Notes under the pieces: generated by a model
The model's input: the letters and a program-made list of their open reading frames with translations, nothing else
What the model was told of the DNA's origin: nothing
Databases searched by the model: none
Assembly: GCA_965207275.1 (NCBI GenBank)
Contig: CBDBMH010000001.1
Coordinates: forward strand, 1,054,001 to 1,118,000
Length of the DNA: 64,000 nucleotides
From: Bin22 sp965207275
Lineage (GTDB): Bacteria; Chloroflexota; Dehalococcoidia; Lucifugimonadales; UBA3495
Direction of reading: 5' to 3'
Shown here: positions 34,284-43,291 of the stretch, piece by piece
How positions within the stretch are numbered: position 1 is the first letter of the stretch
Layout: every line of letters starts with the position of its first letter
Position numbers and translations under genes: made by a program

Positions 34284-34949
34284 ATGTACCTGGACCTGCA
34301 TAGCCACTCGGTTTCCTCTGACGACTCCCGCGCTACCGTTGAGCAATACGTGAAGTGGATTCACGTTCTGCGCAGCAAGCGGGGCTACACCATCGACGGA
34401 TTTGTACTTACGGAGCACCGGAAGTTCGACTTCGACAAAGATTACTCGCAACTGGCGGCGGAGTACGACGTGCTCATCATGAAGGCTTCGGAACTGGATA
34501 CCCGGTACGGGCACGTGCTGGTTTACGGGGTAAATGAGGGTCTGGCCAAGGATATTGACCTGGGCGACGTCAAGATGGACGCGCGGGAACTGATGAAGGC
34601 CGCCCGCCACCACGGGGCCATCGCCGTTCCGGCCCACCCGGGGCGCTTCGGTATCGGCCTGGTGGACTACATGGAGCAGGGTGAGACTTTCCCCGACCTC
34701 CACATCGTGGAGCGCGTGAACGGCGGCAGCCGGGCCGGCGAGAACGAACGGGCCGACGCCTTGTGCCGGGAAAACAATTACCTGGGCACCGGCGGCAGCG
34801 ACGCCCACCTGGCCAGCCACCTGGGGTCGTGCGTCACTGTCTTCCCCGGCGAGGTGCGAAACGAGCGTCAGCTGGTGGAAGCCCTGCAGGTGGGCGATTT
34901 TGCCCCGGTCTGGCTGAAGGATATGCAGCAGTCACCGGAACAGTCTTAG
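34284..34949 (+). CDS. PHP-domain phosphoesterase
   Basis: A 221-residue PHP protein with a complete trinuclear metal set: DLHSHS at the start, TEHRKFDFDKDY, SELDTRYGHV, AVPAHPGRFG and GTGGSDAHLASHLG. PHP proteins cleave phosphomonoesters or nucleic acid ends (for example 3',5'-bisphosphates, or polymerase proof-reading). No polymerase domain is present, so a small-molecule or oligonucleotide phosphatase is likely. Starts at ATG 34284. Confidence 0.88.
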   Translation: MYLDLHSHSVSSDDSRATVEQYVKWIHVLRSKRGYTIDGFVLTEHRKFDFDKDYSQLAAEYDVLIMKASELDTRYGHVLVYGVNEGLAKDIDLGDVKMDARELMKAARHHGAIAVPAHPGRFGIGLVDYMEQGETFPDLHIVERVNGGSRAGENERADALCRENNYLGTGGSDAHLASHLGSCVTVFPGEVRNERQLVEALQVGDFAPVWLKDMQQSPEQS

Positions 34950-35424
34950 CGTGGCTCCCGGCTTTCCGATCACCAAGGCCTGGCTCGGGCTGAACTCCAA
35001 CGCAGAAGCTGACCTGCATTCCCCAAGACGCCGCTAGTAGAACAACTGCTTGGGAATGATGGGTGGCAGGTTTCTGTCTTCATTCCGGCCTGGAGCCGGA
35101 ATCCAGAAGGGTTGCGAGAGGTCAACAGTAAAGCACCGCAGTGGTACTGGATTCCTGTCCGACGCGTCGGACCGGAATGACGGTTAAGCCCCACCCATCA
35201 AGGCAATTCCGTGAGGCTACCAGGACCGGCAACCGGGCTGAGGTGATCCGCAGCAGGCGGATCAGGCCCACCGGCAGGGGCAGGGCGACACGACTAATTC
35301 GGAAGAAAAGGTGGCTACCCGGGAACGGTTTACCCTGAATGAAAACCCGCCCCTGCGGGCCCGGACCATCAGTGGCAGGGTTATCAAACGACCAGGGCGG
35401 GCCACCCCCGCTGAGGAGATTCCC
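34950..35424. other. 475-bp gap with palindromes
   Basis: Contains the hairpin ATTCCGGC-CTGGA-GCCGGAAT (35082-35102) and the perfect 16-bp palindrome GTCCGACGCGTCGGAC (35157-35172). No gene; GAGGAG at its end serves the next start. Confidence 0.55.
35082..35102. repeat. family E hairpin
   Basis: Arms ATTCCGGC and GCCGGAAT around CTGGA, a REP-like hairpin. The same arms, further apart, occur at 63732-63805. Confidence 0.7.
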
Positions 35425-35874
35425 ATGGCAATGGAACTGGAATACAACCGAGATCTTTACGGCGTGGAGCATGAGGCGGGGCCCTTCGAGATAACCGCTG
35501 ACCTGATCCAGACCTTCAACCGCAGCATCGGCGAGTCCAATCCCATGTATACCGATGCGGCCACGGCGCAGGCGGCCGGTTATACCGGGGTCCTGGCGCC
35601 CCCAACTCTGGTAACCATGCTGGTCCGGAACGTGGAACTGCCGGACATAGAGCTGAAATTCGGCGTAGTACGTTTCCACGCCGGCCAGCGAGTCCAGTCG
35701 CGCGCGCCCATCGTGGCCGGAGACAAGCTGCTGGCATCGTCGCACCTGAAGGAGGTGTACCCCAAGACAGGGCGCAGCGGTACCATGGTCTTCACGGTGT
35801 GGGAGACCACCTTCACCAACCAGGACGGGGTGGTGGTGGCAGACGTGCAGGAATCCTACGCATCCAGGGAGTAG
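35425..35874 (+). CDS. MaoC-like N-terminal hot-dog dehydratase subunit
   Basis: A 149-residue hot-dog fold protein of the FAS1-type/MaoC N-terminal family. FEITADLIQTFNRSIGESNPMYTD and GYTGVLAPPTLVTML match the family, but the hydratase dyad (Asp and His of the GDxNPxH motif) reads GESNPMY, so it is not catalytic on its own. It starts at ATG 35425 behind GAGGAG. The next gene starts 8 bp later and encodes a second hot-dog protein; they likely form a heterodimer acting on an enoyl- or hydroxyacyl-CoA. Confidence 0.82.
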   Translation: MAMELEYNRDLYGVEHEAGPFEITADLIQTFNRSIGESNPMYTDAATAQAAGYTGVLAPPTLVTMLVRNVELPDIELKFGVVRFHAGQRVQSRAPIVAGDKLLASSHLKEVYPKTGRSGTMVFTVWETTFTNQDGVVVADVQESYASRE

Positions 35875-35882
35875 CGCAAGCA

Positions 35883-36323
35883 ATGGCTGACCACAACGGC
35901 CCCTATTTCGAAGATATTGATCTGGGCGACGAGATTGGCCCGGTGGAACTGGTGGCCACTGACGAAAATGTGGCCACTTTCTGCGAACTGTGGGGCAATC
36001 CCATGCCCAACCGGTTCACCAGCCAGGAATTGGCCGAGGCCTCCGGTCTCCCCGGCCCCATCGTGCCCGGGGTGATGAGCATGGCCATTATGAGCCAGGC
36101 CCTTACCGACTGGGCAGGGCCGGAGTCGCTGAAAGACCTGGACCTGGTATTCCGCCAGCCGGTGCCCCACAACAAGCCCCTGCTCATCTCCGCCACCGTG
36201 ACGGATACCAGGGAAGAGGGCGGTGAGAACCTGCTGGAGTGCGACGTGTTGATGATGGGCGAGGCCGGGGAACGCTACGTGGGCGGCACGGCGCTGATAT
36301 CCCTGCCGAGCAACGTGGAGTAG
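35883..36323 (+). CDS. MaoC-like hot-dog dehydratase, second subunit
   Basis: A 146-residue hot-dog protein. FEDIDLGDEIGPVEL is the usual MaoC opening, and GLPGPIVPGVMSMAIMSQAL the central helix. The usual GDxNPxH site reads GNPMPNRF, so the canonical Asp/His pair is missing here as well. With the first subunit it probably makes one enzyme; the natural substrate is unknown. Confidence 0.82.
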   Translation: MADHNGPYFEDIDLGDEIGPVELVATDENVATFCELWGNPMPNRFTSQELAEASGLPGPIVPGVMSMAIMSQALTDWAGPESLKDLDLVFRQPVPHNKPLLISATVTDTREEGGENLLECDVLMMGEAGERYVGGTALISLPSNVE

Positions 36324-36356
36324 TCGCCCCTTCACCAAGAAGTAAGGAGCAACGTG

Positions 36357-36650
36357 ATGGGTATGCCAAACATCGAGTGGTGGGACCCGCCCAGGAAGAT
36401 CATGATCAAGCTGGAGCCCCACCAGATCAAACCCATGCCTCTGGGTCACGACACTTTTATCGTAATGGAATTCGGAGGGCGTCAATTCGATGCCCTGATT
36501 CCTACTTCCACTATCGTGGACAACAAGTATGCTCCTGCTACGCTGGCAGGAAAGAATGGCGACAGGATCATAGTTTATTTCCCGATAAGCAACGAAGGAA
36601 GGCCTACCTGGGAACTGACAGATGCGGAATTGGAAAGCATCACTGCCTGA
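36357..36650 (+). CDS. Small hypothetical protein
   Basis: A 97-residue protein that I do not recognise. AAGGAG lies 7 bases before ATG 36357 (a GTG at 36354 is possible). Short beta-rich sequence (FIVMEFGGRQFDALIPTS). It lies between the hot-dog pair and dcd, all on the same strand with gaps of about 40 bp, so all four may share a transcript. Confidence 0.65.
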   Translation: MGMPNIEWWDPPRKIMIKLEPHQIKPMPLGHDTFIVMEFGGRQFDALIPTSTIVDNKYAPATLAGKNGDRIIVYFPISNEGRPTWELTDAELESITA

Positions 36651-36689
36651 GGGTCAAAAGGACCTAGTACACCATCGGAAGGGGGAAAA

Positions 36690-37226
36690 ATGATTCTGTC
36701 GGATCTCCAGATACTGGAAATGTTGGATTCTGGAGATTTGGTAATAACCCCCTTTAGTTCAGACAGTGGATCCATACAGCCGGCTTCAATTGACCTTCGC
36801 CTGGGACCGACCATATCAGACCCGGGAACTAATCCTGTTGAGGGCATATACGTCGACCCCAATAAGCTGGACGTGAGCAGCTTTATACGTTCCCAATCGG
36901 AAATCAAAGACCTCAACAGGGAACCCCTTTTCCTGCAGCCGAGGCAGTTTGTCATCGGGGCTACTTTAGAGTATATATCCCTGAGTACCAGATTGGGCGC
37001 CAGGGTAGAAGGCAAGAGCCGGCTGGCAAGGCTTGGTGTAGGAGTCCATGTGACCGCACCAAAAATTGACCCAGGTTTCTCCAATCATATTACCCTGGAA
37101 ATATTCAACCTTGGGCCCTGGACAATCATACTTCAGAATGAGATGGAAATCTGTTCCTTGATTCTGGAACCCTTAGGAGAGCCGGCTTTGAGGGGATACG
37201 AGGGCGCGTTTCAGGGTGGGAGTTGA
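36690..37226 (+). CDS. dcd: dCTP deaminase
   Basis: A 178-residue Dcd, turning dCTP into dUTP (or, in bifunctional types, dUMP). The family block GKSRLARLGVGVHVTAPKIDPGF (about 111-133) and the catalytic glutamate in ITLEIFNLGPW are clear, with IQPASIDLRLG near the N-terminus. Length is normal. GGGGGAAAA precedes ATG. Not obviously linked to its neighbours in function. Confidence 0.92.
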   Translation: MILSDLQILEMLDSGDLVITPFSSDSGSIQPASIDLRLGPTISDPGTNPVEGIYVDPNKLDVSSFIRSQSEIKDLNREPLFLQPRQFVIGATLEYISLSTRLGARVEGKSRLARLGVGVHVTAPKIDPGFSNHITLEIFNLGPWTIILQNEMEICSLILEPLGEPALRGYEGAFQGGS

Positions 37227-37335
37227 GCCCGCAAGCAACCTATGTCCAGCAGTGGTTTCAAGATGACAGAGCGCAAGAGGTGGATTAAATTGCCAGCTTT
37301 CTGTCTTCAACGGGAGAAAGCAGCGAGGTAAGAGA

Positions 37336-38184
37336 ATGTATGACCTGAACGGGAAAGTAGCCGTAGTAACCGGCGCCGGCGGTCGCCACGGCATCGGCCG
37401 GGCCATAGCCACCCGCCTGGCCCGGGAGGGCGCCGACGTGGTGGTAACCGACATTCCCGAATCGGTGACGGCTATCCGATCCGAGGACCGGGCCGACGGC
37501 TGGGAGGGCCTGTCCAGCGTGGTCAAGGAAATTGAGGCCGAGGGTCGGCAGGCCCTGGGCATCTTCTCCGACGTGTCCGACAGCGCCCAGGTGGACGACA
37601 TGGTCCAGCAGGTCCTGGCACGTTTCGGCAAGATCGACATCCTGGTGAACAACGCCGGTTCCCGGCCCGGCCGGGACCGGGTGCTGGTGGTGGACCTGGA
37701 GGAGGACGCCTTTGATGAGGTGTTGCGGGTCAACGTCCGGGGCACCTACCTGTGTTCCCGGGCCGTAGCGCGGCACATGGTAGCCCGGGGCGGGGGCGGC
37801 AAGATAATCATCATCTCTTCGGGAGCGGGCAAACGGGGCATCGCCCGCTACGCGGTCTACTGCGCTTCCAAGTTTGCCCTGGTGGGGTTCACCCAGGCCC
37901 TGGCCCAGGAAATGGCGGCCCACAAGGTCAACGTCAACGCCATCTGCCCCGGGCTGGTGGACACGGAGCGGGTGGACTTCATTGCCGCCGCCCTGGCCGC
38001 CGAGGGAGAGTCGGCCGAGGAACACCGGGCCCTGATGGTGCAGGAACGTTCCACCCGGGTGCCCATGGGCCGCATCGCCCAGGGCGACGACATAGCCAAC
38101 ATGGCCGCCTTCCTGTCCTCCGCCGAGTCCGATTACATGACGGGCCTGTCCATCAGCGTGTCGGGCGGCTCGGAGATGAACTAG
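37336..38184 (+). CDS. SDR-family NAD(P)-dependent oxidoreductase
   Basis: A 282-residue short-chain dehydrogenase. Cofactor loop VTGAGGRHGIGRAIA (about 11-25), LVNNAGSRPGRDR, serine in IISSGAGKRG and the catalytic YAVYCASK pair. D following the second beta strand (VVVTDIPE) suggests NAD over NADP. It is of the classical FabG-like type; the substrate cannot be given. GAGGTAAGAGA precedes ATG. Confidence 0.88.
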   Translation: MYDLNGKVAVVTGAGGRHGIGRAIATRLAREGADVVVTDIPESVTAIRSEDRADGWEGLSSVVKEIEAEGRQALGIFSDVSDSAQVDDMVQQVLARFGKIDILVNNAGSRPGRDRVLVVDLEEDAFDEVLRVNVRGTYLCSRAVARHMVARGGGGKIIIISSGAGKRGIARYAVYCASKFALVGFTQALAQEMAAHKVNVNAICPGLVDTERVDFIAAALAAEGESAEEHRALMVQERSTRVPMGRIAQGDDIANMAAFLSSAESDYMTGLSISVSGGSEMN

Positions 38185-38208
38185 GAAACAGGACAATATC
38201 GGTACGAA

Positions 38209-38233
38209 GGGCGACCACAAGGGTCGCCCCTAC
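38209..38233. repeat. family B palindromic repeat
   Basis: GGGCGACCACAAGGGTCGCCC plus CTAC. Followed 14 bp on by a second, GGGGCAGCCGCAAGGGCCGCC (38247-38270). Confidence 0.8.
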
Positions 38234-38299
38234 AATCATCCCCACAGGGGCAGCCGCAAGGGCCGCCCCACCCAATATACAGAAGACAGGAATGAATTT

Positions 38300-38590
38300 A
38301 TGCCCCTGGAACGCGCCGACGTTGAACACATAGCCGCCCTGGCCCGCATCGGGTTGTCGGAGGACGAGATCGCAACCTTCCAGGAGCAGTTGTCCAACAT
38401 CCTGGACCAGTTCGAGCTGTTGAAGCAGCTGGACACCAGCGCGGTGGAGCCCACGGGGCACGCGGTGGAGTTGAATTCGGTTATGCGGGAAGATGAGCCG
38501 TCCGAGTCGCTGGGACCCGAGGACACGCTGCTGAACGCACCCCGCCGGGAGGGAGACCTGTTCCGGGTGAAGGCGGTGCTGGAGGAATGA
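38300..38590 (+). CDS. gatC: Asp-tRNA(Asn)/Glu-tRNA(Gln) amidotransferase subunit C
   Basis: A 96-residue GatC, the small belt subunit holding GatA and GatB together. VEHIAALARIGLSEDEIATFQEQLSNILDQFELLKQLDTS is diagnostic, and the C-terminal part (NAPRREGDLFRVKAVLEE) ends as usual. gatA follows after a 170-bp repeat-filled gap. gatB is not in the window. Confidence 0.94.
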   Translation: MPLERADVEHIAALARIGLSEDEIATFQEQLSNILDQFELLKQLDTSAVEPTGHAVELNSVMREDEPSESLGPEDTLLNAPRREGDLFRVKAVLEE

Positions 38591-38622
38591 TTGACAGGGG
38601 CAAGGGGGCTGTTGCCTTGTCA

Positions 38623-38720
38623 TCCGCTCATCCTGAGCTTGTCGAAGGATGCTTGCCCAGACTGCCCGTGGTTCGACAGGCTCACCACGAACGGGTTCGA
38701 GTCATTCACCACGAGCGGCA
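38623..38720. repeat. family A repeat array
   Basis: Two adjacent variants: TCATCCTGAGCTTGTCGAAGG and GGTTCGACAGGCTCACCACGA, the second with an inverted echo. Fills the gatC-gatA gap. Confidence 0.75.
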
Positions 38721-38760
38721 TGGCTTGGTGCAGCTAACGCCGCTGGAGGAGTAATACCCC

Positions 38761-40218
38761 TTGGCCGAACTATGGCAACTAACCCTGCACGAGGCCCGGG
38801 CCGAACTGGACGCCGGGTCTTTCAGCGCCGTGGAGCTGGTGCGCGCCTGCTTCGAGCGCATCGGGCAGGTGGAGGAGCGGGTCAAGGCCTACGTTACACT
38901 GACGGAAGACCACGCCTTGAAGCAGGCGGAGGAGGCCGACAAGGTCATGGCCGAGGGACGGGGCGGCCCCATGACCGGCATTCCGGTGCAAGTGAAGGAC
39001 CTGATCTGCACCAGGGGCATTCGGACTACCTGCTCGTCCAGGATGCTGGAAAATTTTGTGCCGGTGTACGATGCCACGGTGTGGGAGCGCTTGTCGGCCC
39101 AGGGAGCGGTCCTGCTGGGCAAGGGGAACATGGACGAATTCGCCATGGGGTCGTCCTGCGAGAATTCGGCCTTCTATCCCACCCACAATCCCTGGGACCT
39201 GGGACGAGTGCCCGGGGGCAGCAGCGGCGGCGCGGCGGCGGCGGTGGCCGCGAACGAAGCCATTGTGGCCCTGGGTTCCGACACCGGGGGCAGCATCCGC
39301 CAGCCGGCGTCCCTGTGCGGCGTGGCGGGTCTTAAACCCACCTACGGGCGGGTCAGCCGGTACGGGCTCATTGCCTTCGCGTCTTCCCTGGACCAGATCG
39401 GGCCGGTGGGCAAGGACGTAACCGACTGCGCCATCACCCTGAATGCCATGGCCGGCTACGATCCCAGGGACTCCACGTCCCTGAACCTGCCGCCCACCGA
39501 CTTTACGGGAGGGCTTACGGGGGAGCTAAAGGGGATGCGGCTGGGCATTCCCCGGGAGTATTTCGTGGAGGGCATGGAGCCGGGGGTGCGGACAGCGGTG
39601 GAGGAAGCGATCAGGGACCTGGAAGGGCTGGGGGCTTCGGTTGAACCGGTATCGCTGCCAACGACGGAGTATGCCCTGGCCTGCTACTACATCATTGCCC
39701 CGTCGGAGTGCTCGGCCAACCTGGCCCGATACGACGGGGTGAAGTTCGGGTATTCCTACCAGAACACGCCTGATATGTGGGAGGCCATGGAGACCACGCG
39801 CCAGCAGGGATTCGGTCCGGAGGTGAAGCGGCGGATAATGCTGGGCGCCTACGCCCTGTCCGCTGGTTACTATGACGCCTACTACCTGAAGGCCCAGCAG
39901 GCGCGGACGCTGATCCGGCAGGACTTTGCCCGGGTGTTTGAGACGGTGGACGCGCTGGTTACCCCCACGTCGCCGGTGGTGGCCTTCCCCCTGGGCGACA
40001 AGACGGCCGATCCGGTGCAGATGTACCTGATAGACGTGTGCACGCTGCCCATCAACATAGCCGGGCTGCCGGCTATGTCGATACCCTGCGGCTTTTCCGA
40101 GGGGCTGCCGGTGGGAATGCAGGTTATCGGCCCGCACCTGTCCGAGGAACTACTGCTGAACATCGGCTACGCTTACGAGCAGGCTACCGAGTGGCACAAG
40201 GCCCGGCCGGGGATTTAG
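38761..40218 (+). CDS. gatA: Asp-tRNA(Asn)/Glu-tRNA(Gln) amidotransferase subunit A
   Basis: A 485-residue GatA, the glutaminase/amidase subunit that provides ammonia to convert Glu-tRNA-Gln. The triad is complete: Lys in PVQVKDLICTRG, the cis-Ser in GGSSGGAAAAVA and the nucleophile Ser in GSDTGGSIRQPAS; the preceding IPVQV and the LKPTYGRVSRYGL block fit GatA. It starts at a TTG (38761) behind GGAGGAG. Next to gatC; gatB must be elsewhere. Confidence 0.94.
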   Translation: MAELWQLTLHEARAELDAGSFSAVELVRACFERIGQVEERVKAYVTLTEDHALKQAEEADKVMAEGRGGPMTGIPVQVKDLICTRGIRTTCSSRMLENFVPVYDATVWERLSAQGAVLLGKGNMDEFAMGSSCENSAFYPTHNPWDLGRVPGGSSGGAAAAVAANEAIVALGSDTGGSIRQPASLCGVAGLKPTYGRVSRYGLIAFASSLDQIGPVGKDVTDCAITLNAMAGYDPRDSTSLNLPPTDFTGGLTGELKGMRLGIPREYFVEGMEPGVRTAVEEAIRDLEGLGASVEPVSLPTTEYALACYYIIAPSECSANLARYDGVKFGYSYQNTPDMWEAMETTRQQGFGPEVKRRIMLGAYALSAGYYDAYYLKAQQARTLIRQDFARVFETVDALVTPTSPVVAFPLGDKTADPVQMYLIDVCTLPINIAGLPAMSIPCGFSEGLPVGMQVIGPHLSEELLLNIGYAYEQATEWHKARPGI

Positions 40219-40261
40219 GCTACTGCCATGCTATAATTCAGTAACTCTCCAGAGGTCTGAA

Positions 40262-40618
40262 ATGAGCATCTTCCATTACCCATTGGAAATCACCGGCCCG
40301 AATGCTAGCGAGTTCCAGGAGGTAATGGCCCTGGTAGACACCGGCGCAACCTTCACTCAGGTCCCCGCACCGTTGCTCCGACACTTGGGTGTCCAACCCA
40401 CCCAAACTGTCAGATTCCGCTTGGCCAACGACTCGACCATACAGCGAGCCATCGGCGAAACCCCAGTCCGCATTGAGGGCCAAATCGTCAACACCGTGGT
40501 TGTCTTCGGAGATGATAACGCCGATGCGTTGTTGGGCGTCTACACCCTGGAGCGGGCCCTTCTGGCGGTTGACCCCGCAGGCCAGCGCTTAATTCCCACC
40601 GACGCCCTGCTGATGTAG
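40262..40618 (+). CDS. Clan AA (retropepsin-like) aspartic protease
   Basis: A 118-residue protein with the single-domain retropepsin fold. Asp26 in ALVDTGATFTQVP is the catalytic residue; homodimers form the active site in this clan. The C-terminal LLGVYTLERALLAVD block supplies the family's usual end. TATAAT with a TG extension (40232-40237) and AGAGG precede the ATG. Two relatives lie at 54170 and 57928, so the genome keeps several; their substrates are unknown. Confidence 0.82.
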   Translation: MSIFHYPLEITGPNASEFQEVMALVDTGATFTQVPAPLLRHLGVQPTQTVRFRLANDSTIQRAIGETPVRIEGQIVNTVVVFGDDNADALLGVYTLERALLAVDPAGQRLIPTDALLM

Positions 40619-40675
40619 CCCGCATTGAAGTGGGTTCGGAGTATCAATACCTCCTTCCTAACATCGCTCTCCTGG

Positions 40676-41908
40676 ATGAACGGCGATGCCCGGTTGATAA
40701 CCCTGGCCCGCGGGGTTCGTACCTTCTCTCAGAGCTTCATTTCCGTCATCATCGCCATCTACCTGGCCGAACTGGGCTTCAGCCTGGTGCAGATTGGGGC
40801 GATCCTTACGGTGGGGGTTGCCGGAGTTTCCTTCTTTGCGCTGGTGGTGGGATTAGTCAGTGAAAGGGTAGGCCGACGGCGCCTGCTGGTCGTATTCTCC
40901 CTGCTGGCGGCGGCCGCGGGGCTGGCGATGTACTTCACCGAGGCTTTTATCCCGCTACTGGTCATCGCCTTCCTGGGTAGCCTGTCCACGGGCGGCGGAG
41001 GGGGAGAGAGTCCGGCACAACCCCTGGAAGTCGCCATTCTCCCGGATACCGGCCCCCCGGAAAGACGCACCGATATTTTTGCCGTTTACAGCATTGTGGC
41101 CCGCACCGGCACCTTTCTGGGCGCGCTGGCCGCCGGCTTTCCGGTGCTGTTGCAGGAAGGGCTGGGCCTTTCCCTCCTGTCGTCCTACCAGGCCATGTTC
41201 CTGGGATTTGCCCTGTGCCAGCTGGCCGGGGCGGCGCTGTATGTCTTTGTTTCGTCGGAGGTGGAGGGGGCCAGCATTCGTCAGCAGTGGCAAAACCCAC
41301 TGAAGCTGCCATCGCGGCGCCGGATATTTACACTGATCTCGCTGTACAGCCTGGACACCTTTACCACGTCCATGGTGATGCAGAGCCTGGTGGCTTACTG
41401 GTTCTATACGAAATTCGGGTTGACGGTGGAATCGCTGGCCCTGGTCTTTTCACTATCCCACCTGCTGACCGCGTCTTCCCTGTGGATATCGGCCAAAATA
41501 GCCAACAGAATCGGGCTGCTGAACACGATGGTTTTCACCCATATTCCGTCCAGCTTCTTTCTGCTGGCGGCAGCCTTCGCGCCCACGGCCACGCTGGCGA
41601 TAGTATTCTGGCAATGCCGCGCTTTTCTGAGCCAGATGGACGTACCCACCAGGGACTCGTACAACATGGCGGTGATCAACCGCGAGGAGAGGGTTGCGAT
41701 GGCGAGCATTAACATGGTGAGCCGGAGCGCCGCGGGGGCAATGGGTCCTTCGGTAACCACGGCCATCTGGAACATTACCGCGGCCTGGGCGCCGTTGGTG
41801 GGCTCAGCTCTTCTGAAGATTGGATACGACCTTTCTCTCTATTTCATGTTCCGCAACGTGCGGCCGCCGGAGGAGGAAGAACGGCGGCGGTACCGACGCG
41901 GAACGTAG
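40676..41908 (+). CDS. MFS transporter
   Basis: A membrane carrier of about 410 residues with 12 predicted helices and a central cytosolic loop. SERVGRRRLLVVFSLLAAA (loop 2-3) is the MFS signature. The frame opens at TTG 40625, so up to 17 more residues are possible; ATG 40676 (MNGDARLITLARG) fits the usual start of such carriers. The substrate is unknown. It is 57 bp after the protease gene. Confidence 0.8.
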   Translation: MNGDARLITLARGVRTFSQSFISVIIAIYLAELGFSLVQIGAILTVGVAGVSFFALVVGLVSERVGRRRLLVVFSLLAAAAGLAMYFTEAFIPLLVIAFLGSLSTGGGGGESPAQPLEVAILPDTGPPERRTDIFAVYSIVARTGTFLGALAAGFPVLLQEGLGLSLLSSYQAMFLGFALCQLAGAALYVFVSSEVEGASIRQQWQNPLKLPSRRRIFTLISLYSLDTFTTSMVMQSLVAYWFYTKFGLTVESLALVFSLSHLLTASSLWISAKIANRIGLLNTMVFTHIPSSFFLLAAAFAPTATLAIVFWQCRAFLSQMDVPTRDSYNMAVINREERVAMASINMVSRSAAGAMGPSVTTAIWNITAAWAPLVGSALLKIGYDLSLYFMFRNVRPPEEEERRRYRRGT

Positions 41909-42073
41909 GGGCCATTGCATGGCGCTATTGCATCTGAGATAGCCTGCTTGCACGTCCTCCCTCTCGAATCCCGGAACATGACCGCGCCAGTGTCGAGCTT
42001 TACGTCTGAGCGGGAAAGACGGTGGGTAACCAAAGCTGATGTGTGATCGCCCTGCTGCCCGGGTCGTTCCCAA

Positions 42074-42102
42074 TTGACGTTGTCCTGCCGTAAAGGTAGT
42101 AT
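42074..42102 (+). promoter_or_regulatory. promoter for the NHL gene
   Basis: TTGACG (42074-42079), 17 bases, TAGTAT (42097-42102), about 90 bases before the ATG at 42193. Confidence 0.5.
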
Positions 42103-42192
42103 GACGGCAAACTGCGGGGTGGTGGTTTTGAGCTTCCCAGGCGACAGTTTCGGCATTGCTCCGCGGCGCAAAATACCAGGAGGAAAATAGCT

Positions 42193-43137
42193 ATGGCAGA
42201 AGTTTTCGGGTATGGCGATTTTCAGTATACTTTCGTGGAAGACTGGGCAAAGCTGCCCCAGGGTAAGCGCTTGCTGGAATGCCCCGGCGTTGTCTGCGAC
42301 TCGGAGGACCGGGTGTTCATCCTGACCCGGGGCGAGGATCCTATCATGGTCTTCGACAAGGACGGCAACTTCCTGCGCTCCTTCGGGCAGGGCCTGTTCA
42401 GCAACCGCACCCACGGCCTCTACATCGCCCACGATGATTCCATCCTGGCCGCCGATGACGGCATCCACACCATCCAGAAGTTCACTCCCGACGGGGAGAA
42501 GGTGATGGAGATCGGAGAGCGGAATCATCCGGCGCCCCGCTGGAGCGGCCAGCCCTTCAACCGGCCCACGTCGGCGGCCATCCGGCCGTCCAATGGCGAC
42601 ATCTACATCTCCGACGGCTACGGCAACTCCCGCATCCACTGCTACAGTGGCGACGGCGAGTACAAGTTCAGCTGGGGAGAGCCGGGCATAGATGCCGGAC
42701 AGTTCATACGCCCCCACAACATCGCAGTTGATGGCGACGACCGCATCCTGGTCGTTGACCGTGAAGCGCACCGCGTCCAGATTTTTGATCCGGAAGGCGG
42801 CTTCATCACCATGTGGAGCAACATCCATCGTCCCGATGCCATGGTGCTGTGGCAGGACAACATCTACATTGGCGAATTGAACGGTATGGGCGGCGTGGAC
42901 GACGCTCCCGGCCTGGGTCACCGGGTGACCATCTACGACCTGGAAGGCAACCGGGTGGGCCTGTTCGGAGCCAAGGAAGAGGGCGAAGGCGCGGGCCAGT
43001 TCATTGCTCCCCACGGCATCGCCGTTGACTCCAGCGGCGCAGTGTACGTGTCCGAGGTGTCCTACACCATTCGGGGTTCCCACATGGACCCGCCCCGGGA
43101 ACTGCGCAGCTTCTCCAAGTACGAACGGGTCAGGTAG
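42193..43137 (+). CDS. NHL-repeat six-bladed propeller protein
   Basis: A 314-residue beta propeller with repeated NHL strands (ISDGYGNSRIHCYSGDGEY; RPHNIAVDGDDRILVVDREAHRVQIF; APHGIAVDSSGAVYVSE), like peptidyl-alpha-hydroxyglycine lyases. No signal peptide. It is a close relative of the gene broken by the IS element at 61.5 kb: both start with a GDFxYxxxxxWAKLP phrase. AGGAGGAAA precedes ATG. Binding or lyase role unknown. Confidence 0.83.
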   Translation: MAEVFGYGDFQYTFVEDWAKLPQGKRLLECPGVVCDSEDRVFILTRGEDPIMVFDKDGNFLRSFGQGLFSNRTHGLYIAHDDSILAADDGIHTIQKFTPDGEKVMEIGERNHPAPRWSGQPFNRPTSAAIRPSNGDIYISDGYGNSRIHCYSGDGEYKFSWGEPGIDAGQFIRPHNIAVDGDDRILVVDREAHRVQIFDPEGGFITMWSNIHRPDAMVLWQDNIYIGELNGMGGVDDAPGLGHRVTIYDLEGNRVGLFGAKEEGEGAGQFIAPHGIAVDSSGAVYVSEVSYTIRGSHMDPPRELRSFSKYERVR

Positions 43138-43291
43138 TAACTCGCATACGTCGCGTCCAGGCTTTATGGAGGCCGACCCTGTTTGATAAGGGTTGACCTC
43201 CAATTGTCTTGGGATCCCATTGGCAAGGCGCTGCCGCCTTTTCTCTCGGCCTGCAAATAGCCGCTATAATATTGCCGAGAGAACAGTGAAC

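Noticed and set aside
38690..38710. GGTTCGAGTC resembling a tRNA T-loop
   Set aside because: It is inside a family A repeat; no acceptor stem or anticodon arm can be built around it.
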